DNA of 17,324 bases from Anaerolineae bacterium (GTDB taxonomy: Bacteria; Chloroflexota; Anaerolineae; Anaerolineales; E44-bin32). Below, piece after piece: positions 13,669 through 17,324 of this stretch. Each line of letters starts with the position of its first letter. Positions within the stretch are counted from its first letter, which is position 1. A model generated the notes under the pieces. That model was given only the letters and a program-made list of their open reading frames with translations. It did no database searches and was not told where the DNA came from. The stretch spans positions 1-17,324 of the forward strand of contig DAOVIK010000009.1 in NCBI GenBank assembly GCA_030673735.1, read 5' to 3'. Both the position numbers and the translations under genes were made by a program.

Positions 13669-14310
13669 CTACGACACCGGCGCAAGCACGACGACCTGCG
13701 TGTCCTCGGTTAAATTGCTCTTCCTCACCTTTAATGACCGTAGGGGCTCACTCTTGGCGGCTCCCATTTCAGAGAGAAATCGAGACACGGTCCCCAGGCT
13801 AATCTCTTCCTTGCCGGTCTTGTAGTGCATGGGAACAACGATGGAGGGCTCTATCATGCTGATCACCTCGGCAGCCTTGGGCGCCGAAAGAGCTTGTCCC
13901 CCACCCGCAGGCACCAGTGCGATGTTCACCGTCCCAAGCTTCTCGATCTGCGATTGCGTTGGCACGTACGCCAGATCTCCCAGATGGGCAACGGTCAGCC
14001 CATCATAGTCAAAGACGTGCAGCGTATTGGGACGAGCGGCTTTGCCTTTCTTAGCCTTGGGCTCCATGCGGATTGCGGTAACGAAAACGTCCCCGATCTC
14101 ATACTCCCCTGGTCGAGTGATAGCGCGCGGATTACCCTTGACGGCTTTGAGATTGCTGTGGCCCGGCGCCTCATGACTGACAGTGACGATGTCCGCCTTG
14201 ACCTTGAGCGGAGGGAAACCCACGCTCTCATCATAAGGATCGGTCACCACGGTTGCCTTGCCGCGCTCGGTCAATCGAAAGCATGACAATCCGTACCAGT
14301 GGAGCTCCAT
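13669..14310 (-). CDS. Metallo-beta-lactamase-fold protein (UlaG/COG2220-like) with altered metal motif
   Basis: The 213-residue protein resembles the small MBL-fold hydrolases related to UlaG. Seen: HWYGLSCFRL (4-13), TDPYDES (23-29), SHEAPGHSN (45-53), TRPGEYEIGDV (65-75), VAHLGDLAYVP (107-117) and VVPMHYKTG (158-166). The usual HxHxDH metal motif is degraded: His46 and His51 are kept but the positions of the second His and the Asp hold Ala48 and Gly50. Asp112 and His162, matching later metal ligands, remain. Activity is therefore uncertain; it may bind one metal, use a different chemistry, or be non-enzymatic. A GGGAGG Shine-Dalgarno (14315-14320) precedes the ATG. Its promoter interlocks with that of the divergent gene at 14384. 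Confidence 0.85.
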   Translation of the reverse strand: MELHWYGLSCFRLTERGKATVVTDPYDESVGFPPLKVKADIVTVSHEAPGHSNLKAVKGNPRAITRPGEYEIGDVFVTAIRMEPKAKKGKAARPNTLHVFDYDGLTVAHLGDLAYVPTQSQIEKLGTVNIALVPAGGGQALSAPKAAEVISMIEPSIVVPMHYKTGKEEISLGTVSRFLSEMGAAKSEPLRSLKVRKSNLTEDTQVVVLAPVS

Positions 14311-14336
14311 TTTGCCTCCCTTTAAGGGATCGACCG

Positions 14337-14366
14337 ATTATACACGATTGCCATCCGCGAAGCCAA
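14337..14366 (-). promoter_or_regulatory. Promoter of the MBL-fold gene
   Basis: On the minus strand TTGGCT (14361-14366), 18-nt spacer, TATAAT (14337-14342). Predicted start near 14330, leaving a 20-nt leader with a GGGAGG ribosome site. It overlaps the divergent promoter at 14348-14376. Confidence 0.75.
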
Positions 14367-14376
14367 AACCTATAAT
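14348..14376 (+). promoter_or_regulatory. Promoter of the concanavalin-fold gene
   Basis: TTGCCA (14348-14353), 17-nt spacer, TATAAT (14371-14376). The ATG at 14384 lies 7 nt after the -10 box, at the expected transcription start, so the mRNA is probably leaderless. Confidence 0.75.
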
Positions 14377-14383
14377 CCTCGAT

Positions 14384-15160
14384 ATGAAATCTGCTGATTT
14401 AGGCAAGCTTGAGCTGGGCGGTGGGAAGGTTACGGTTGATTCCGACACTGTCACTCGCATGACGATCCCCGCCATGCCCACAGGCTATGCCGATGCCCAG
14501 CTCGATGACTACCGGTTCAAGCCGCGCGCACGCTTCCCCTGGCGTCCCCCCGTGCGCTTCAGTCTGCGAGCTCGAGCCTCGGAACCTCTGCCACTGGGGA
14601 CTCTGGGCTTTGGCTTCTGGAACGACCCCTTCACGCTGTCGCTGGGTCAGGGCGGCGCCGCCCGGCGGCTGCCTTCCGCTCCACAGACAGCTTGGTTCTT
14701 CTACGGCTCGCCCCCCAACCACTTCGCATTTACTCCAGGGGTTGAGGGCCACGGAGCCAAGGCCATGGCCTTGCGCTCGCCTCGCATCCCAACCGTACTG
14801 CTGGCTCCCATGGCAGCTGTGGGCATGTTGATGGCCCAGGTCCCGAGCCTTCGACGGCCTGTGCTGCGTACCGCGCTGCGCGCCGTGCGATCCGCCGAAG
14901 TGGAATTGAGCGTGGCTTTGGATGAGTGGCATCAGTATGCCGTCGCCTGGGAGCCCGAGAAGGTACGCTTTGAAATTGATGGCCAAGTCGTGCTGGAGGA
15001 TCAGATCGCAGTCCCCGGCCCGCTCGGATTTGTGACCTGGATCGATAATCAATACGCCGTCGCCTCGCCCGAGAAGGGCTTCCGCTTCGGCGTGATTCCC
15101 ACCAGCCGGGAGCAATGTCTCGAGATCTCGGATCTGGAGATCATCGGCGCTTCGGACTAG
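14384..15160 (+). CDS. Concanavalin-fold (GH16/LamG-like) protein lacking the GH16 catalytic motif
   Basis: The 258-residue product has no signal peptide. Near the C-terminus, EWHQYAVAWEPEKVRFEIDG (181-200) is the typical strand pair of GH16/LamG jelly-roll domains, followed by GPLGFVTWIDNQYAV and a final LEISDLEIIG strand. An upstream core with VRFSLRARA (57-65) and LGTLGFGFWNDPF (71-83) fits the same sandwich. The ExDxxE catalytic motif of family 16 hydrolases is absent, so a binding or structural role is more likely than glycan cleavage. Residues 137-170 form an unusual insert: a hydrophobic run TVLLAPMAAVGMLMAQV, then a basic helix, which might touch a membrane. The chosen ATG has no Shine-Dalgarno; it sits 7 nt after a TATAAT box. 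An in-frame start 42 codons earlier would lie upstream of this promoter. I do not know its function. Confidence 0.8.
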   Translation: MKSADLGKLELGGGKVTVDSDTVTRMTIPAMPTGYADAQLDDYRFKPRARFPWRPPVRFSLRARASEPLPLGTLGFGFWNDPFTLSLGQGGAARRLPSAPQTAWFFYGSPPNHFAFTPGVEGHGAKAMALRSPRIPTVLLAPMAAVGMLMAQVPSLRRPVLRTALRAVRSAEVELSVALDEWHQYAVAWEPEKVRFEIDGQVVLEDQIAVPGPLGFVTWIDNQYAVASPEKGFRFGVIPTSREQCLEISDLEIIGASD

Positions 15161-15193
15161 TGCCCCTATCTTGAGAATGAAAGAGGGTTCCGA

Positions 15194-15214
15194 GAACGCA
15201 GTGGTCTGCGTTCA
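15194..15214. other. Hairpin between convergent genes, weak terminator candidate
   Basis: GAACGCAG and CTGCGTTC pair around a TGGT loop, between the stop at 15160 and the stop of the oxidoreductase (coordinates within a base or so). There is no T-run on either side, so intrinsic termination would be inefficient; it may instead stabilise 3' ends. Confidence 0.4.
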
Positions 15215-16387
15215 CCCCACGATGCTGTATTCGTACTTCCCCGTCACCGGATCGTTCTCGGCATAGCGGTTGAGACGGAACATGCGTCGGTCCATGCCCG
15301 GCGTCTCGTTCCCTGTGATCATGTCGGCGGTCATCAGGCCCACTGCTGGTCCGAGCTTGAATCCATGTCCGCTGAAACCGGCGCAAACGTAGAATCCGCT
15401 TCCGGGGCGTGGCTCGTCGATCACCGGGTGCCAATCGGGCGTGATGGCGTAGAGCGCGGCATACCCGCTCGTGCTCTCGCTTTCCTTCATCGCTGGGAAG
15501 CGCCGCACGAGACGCTCCCCTACCTCGGCGACGAATTCGAGGTCGGTTCGTTCGTTGAAGCTGTCGGGATCAACCACTGCCTTGGCTTCTTCCGGATCGA
15601 TGAGCCCGATCAACGTAAGCCCCCCCGTCTCCGATCGCCAGTACACGCCATGCACGAAATCGGCGATCACCGGATGCTCCTGCTCATATCCCGGCGGCCT
15701 GCGGAAGAAATTAACCTGCACGCGACAGGAGTTGATCGGCAGATCGATCTCAGCCATGCGCCCGACGGGAGCTCCCCAAGCGCCGGCGCAGTTGACGATC
15801 ATGGGTGCATCGAAGGACCCATCCGTTGTATCAACTCCCTCAGCTGTTCCTCCGGCAAAGCGAATGCCGGTGACCTGCGTCTCGAATTGAAACGCTGCCC
15901 CATGTCTTTGCCCTGCCTTCATGTAACTGCTCAGCGTCAGATAGGGATCGGCATACCCCGCTTCGGGCTCATAGGCCGCCGCAACGAGGTCTTGCGTTTC
16001 GATCGCAGGCCAAACCTCGCGCAGCTCATCCTTGGAGAGCACCTCGGTCTTGATCCCCGCGCTCTGCTGCAGCGCCACGTTTGCCTTCAGGCCCTCGACA
16101 TCCTTGGCCGGCGTGAGCGCTAGAAAGCCGGTCTCCGTGAAGCCGCACTCGCCCCCTACCCGCTCCTTGAAATCCTGAAACACGCGCAGGCAATGAAGCG
16201 CCATGCGCGCCGTTACCTCATTCGAATAATGCTGGCGGATGATCGCCGAAGACTTCCCCGAGGAGGTCGTCCCGAGCACGTCCTTCTCGATGACGACCAC
16301 CTTCATCCCCCGCTTGGACAGTTCGAATGCCGTCGTGCATCCCATGATCCCCGCCCCGATCACGATGACATCATATGCTTGTGCCAC
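15212..16387 (-). CDS. FAD-dependent oxidoreductase of the DAO/sarcosine oxidase family
   Basis: Flavoenzyme of 391 residues that probably oxidises a secondary amine or amino acid (sarcosine, glycine or dimethylglycine type). Seen: the N-terminal dinucleotide fold VIVIGAGIMGCTTAFELSKR (7-26) with GxGxxG and the acidic Glu34 at the end of strand two; SSGKSSAIIRQHYS (42-55) contacting flavin; VNCAGAWG in the middle; and ITPDWHPVIDE plus CAGFSGHGFKLGPAVG near the C-terminus, the conserved DAO end. The cysteine that carries covalent flavin in monomeric sarcosine oxidase appears replaced by Ala (AALYAITPD), so FAD is likely non-covalent. The substrate cannot be told from sequence. The start is a GTG at 16387 with a GGAGG site (16394-16398) 6 nt upstream. 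No partner subunit genes are adjacent. Confidence 0.9.
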   Translation of the reverse strand: MAQAYDVIVIGAGIMGCTTAFELSKRGMKVVVIEKDVLGTTSSGKSSAIIRQHYSNEVTARMALHCLRVFQDFKERVGGECGFTETGFLALTPAKDVEGLKANVALQQSAGIKTEVLSKDELREVWPAIETQDLVAAAYEPEAGYADPYLTLSSYMKAGQRHGAAFQFETQVTGIRFAGGTAEGVDTTDGSFDAPMIVNCAGAWGAPVGRMAEIDLPINSCRVQVNFFRRPPGYEQEHPVIADFVHGVYWRSETGGLTLIGLIDPEEAKAVVDPDSFNERTDLEFVAEVGERLVRRFPAMKESESTSGYAALYAITPDWHPVIDEPRPGSGFYVCAGFSGHGFKLGPAVGLMTADMITGNETPGMDRRMFRLNRYAENDPVTGKYEYSIVG

Positions 16388-16533
16388 AAGACGCCTCCGC
16401 AGTGAAACCGAATTCTCTTCGCATCACACACTTTGCGGTTAAATCTCCCCACGCCCCATGCGAGTCTAGGGGCCGTCGCGATCGACTCCGATCCCACTTC
16501 AAGCGCGATCTGCATGCCGAAAACTGGCCTTGC

Positions 16534-16562
16534 TTGACAGCGCGTATGAGCACAGTTAGAAT
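16534..16562 (+). promoter_or_regulatory. Promoter of tRNA-Phe
   Basis: Consensus -35 TTGACA (16534-16539), 17-nt spacer and TAGAAT (16557-16562). Predicted start falls within a few bases of the mature tRNA 5' end at 16573, so the 5' leader is very short. The remaining sequence back to 16399 holds nothing I recognise. Confidence 0.85.
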
Positions 16563-16572
16563 CAACCCGCTT

Positions 16573-16648
16573 GCCGAGATAGCTCAGTTGGTAGAGCACT
16601 GGACTGAAAATCCGGGTGTCGCCAGTTCGAGTCTGGCTCTCGGCACCA
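16573..16648 (+). tRNA. tRNA-Phe (GAA)
   Basis: Complete cloverleaf of 76 nt with encoded CCA. Acceptor GCCGAGA pairs with TCTCGGC; D arm GCTC/GAGC; anticodon stem CTGGA/TCCGG with loop CTGAAAA, which gives anticodon GAA and a purine at position 37; variable GTGTC; T arm GCCAG/CTGGC with loop TTCGAGT; discriminator A. All stems are paired (one C-G/G-T style closure aside), so it should be functional. It reads Phe codons TTC and TTT. Confidence 0.97.
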
Positions 16649-16676
16649 ATAATATCAAGAGCGACAAATCGCTGCC

Positions 16677-16696
16677 AAGCACCCGCGAGGGTGCTT
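16677..16696. other. Hairpin after tRNA-Phe, candidate transcript end
   Basis: Perfect 8-bp stem AAGCACCC/GGGTGCTT with a GCGA tetraloop. It lies between tRNA-Phe and the convergent methyltransferase gene and overlaps the methyltransferase stop. No U-tract follows directly (TTTT occurs only about 15 nt later on the plus strand), so it is a weak bidirectional terminator candidate. Confidence 0.45.
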
Positions 16697-17324
16697 ACGC
16701 TATCTGGGTATTTTCATCCCCCGCCGACATCATTCGGCGGTATTCCTCTCGTAACCCATCGATGGCGCACAGCGCGCCATCATGGTCTTCGTAATACCAG
16801 TGCACCCACCCATTGCAGGGAGATCCGCCGCTGAGATGACGGCCCACCTGGTGGATTGAGCCCTCAACGCCATCCAGGATCAAGGTTCCATCCGGCTTGA
16901 GACGGGCAGCCACCTGGCGATCCTTGCGGAAGAACAGCGTCTGTCCGGGTCGAAGCAAGTCGTGCTCGAGCAAGCGGGCAATCGGCACGCGCGGCGCGCG
17001 GCGCCGCTTGTCGCTCGTGTCAAACGCCTGCGCATCGAAAGGCTCCTCCCGGATCTCCTGAATGCGCGCCCGCGCCGCCTCGATATATTGCGTTTCTCTC
17101 TCGATTCCGATCCAGCGGCGATGCAGCTTCTTGGCAACCGCACCGGTGGTGCCTGTGCCGAAGAACGGATCGAGCACCACATCGCCCGGATTGCTGGCCG
17201 CCAGGATCACTCGGTAGATCAACGCCTCTGGCTTCTGAGTTGAATGCAGCTTCTTTCCGTCCTTACGCAGTCTTTCGGCGCCTGTGCATAAGGGCAAGAG
17301 CCAGTCGCTGCGCATCTGCTTTCC
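16695..17324 (-). CDS. CcrM/HinfI-type DNA adenine-N6 methyltransferase, C-terminal part
   Basis: Partial: the frame is open through the right window edge (GKQMRSDW), so the N-terminus with the DPPY catalytic motif lies outside. The visible 209 or so residues show HSTQKPEALIYRVILAAS, then motif I DVVLDPFFGTGTTGAVA, then WIGIERE, the order and wording of beta-class (motif IV before motif I) methyltransferases such as CcrM and M.HinfI. The last ~85 residues, with LLRPGQTLFFRKDRQVAA, GTLILDG, SIHQVGRHLSGG and NGWVHWYY, match the RAMA domain, which in CcrM helps recognise DNA. CcrM itself methylates GANTC and controls the Caulobacter cell cycle; the target here is unknown. No restriction gene is visible downstream; convergent tRNA-Phe follows. 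Confidence 0.92.
   Translation of the reverse strand, partial: GKQMRSDWLLPLCTGAERLRKDGKKLHSTQKPEALIYRVILAASNPGDVVLDPFFGTGTTGAVAKKLHRRWIGIERETQYIEAARARIQEIREEPFDAQAFDTSDKRRRAPRVPIARLLEHDLLRPGQTLFFRKDRQVAARLKPDGTLILDGVEGSIHQVGRHLSGGSPCNGWVHWYYEDHDGALCAIDGLREEYRRMMSAGDENTQIA

Noticed and set aside
14258..14383. 42-codon N-terminal extension of the concanavalin-fold protein
   Set aside because: It would begin inside the divergent MBL gene and upstream of the predicted promoter; the extension has no conserved look.
16375..16794. Plus-strand frame of 139 codons across tRNA-Phe
   Set aside because: It reads through the tRNA and its promoter and into the antisense of the methyltransferase gene.
1..17324. 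CRISPR array, insertion sequence, prophage or toxin-antitoxin pair
   Set aside because: No regularly spaced long repeats, transposase, integrase or terminal inverted repeats were seen; the gene content is core housekeeping plus a few accessory enzymes.

Overview
The window is a bacterial chromosome segment that is dominated by a division and cell wall (dcw) operon. Twelve minus-strand genes run from mraZ (11972) to murC (stop at 5). Their order is mraZ, rsmH, ftsL-like, ftsI, murF, mraY, an 86-residue gene I do not recognise, murD, ftsW, murG, a CvpA-like membrane gene and murC. Junctions are tight (ATGA, TTGA, GTGA and TAATG overlaps, plus one 86-nt overlap), so this is very probably one translationally coupled transcript. 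It starts at a good sigma-70-type promoter (12057-12085) followed by three 10-bp-spaced TGGGN repeats, the known binding pattern of MraZ. Moderate GC, the MurC variant with an ADEY motif, MurG with GGTGGGVYP, and the FmdB-type zinc-ribbon gene together suggest Chloroflexota, perhaps an Anaerolineae-like lineage. That placement is an inference from family resemblance, not a search.

Upstream of mraZ lies rnpB (RNase P RNA, minus strand) with a strong intrinsic terminator. After it the gene directions vary: a plus-strand fmdB-like zinc-ribbon gene with its own promoter and terminator; a minus-strand pair encoding a metallo-beta-lactamase-fold protein and a small alpha/beta-barrel-like protein; a plus-strand gene for a concanavalin-fold (GH16/LamG-like) protein; a minus-strand FAD-dependent oxidoreductase; tRNA-Phe(GAA) on the plus strand with a near-consensus promoter; and the C-terminal part of a CcrM/HinfI-type adenine methyltransferase that runs off the right edge.

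The dcw genes work together. MurC, MurD and MurF build the UDP-MurNAc peptide, MraY and MurG convert it to lipid II, FtsW polymerises glycan strands, and FtsI crosslinks them at the septum with FtsL as partner. murE has no room between ftsI and murF and must be elsewhere. The least described items are the 86-residue dcw gene, the MurG with altered active-site motifs, the ftsW/murG dual-coding overlap, and the interlocked divergent promoters at 14337-14376, one of which appears to make a leaderless mRNA. I saw no CRISPR array, insertion sequence, prophage gene or recognisable defence island, apart from the possibly solitary methyltransferase.
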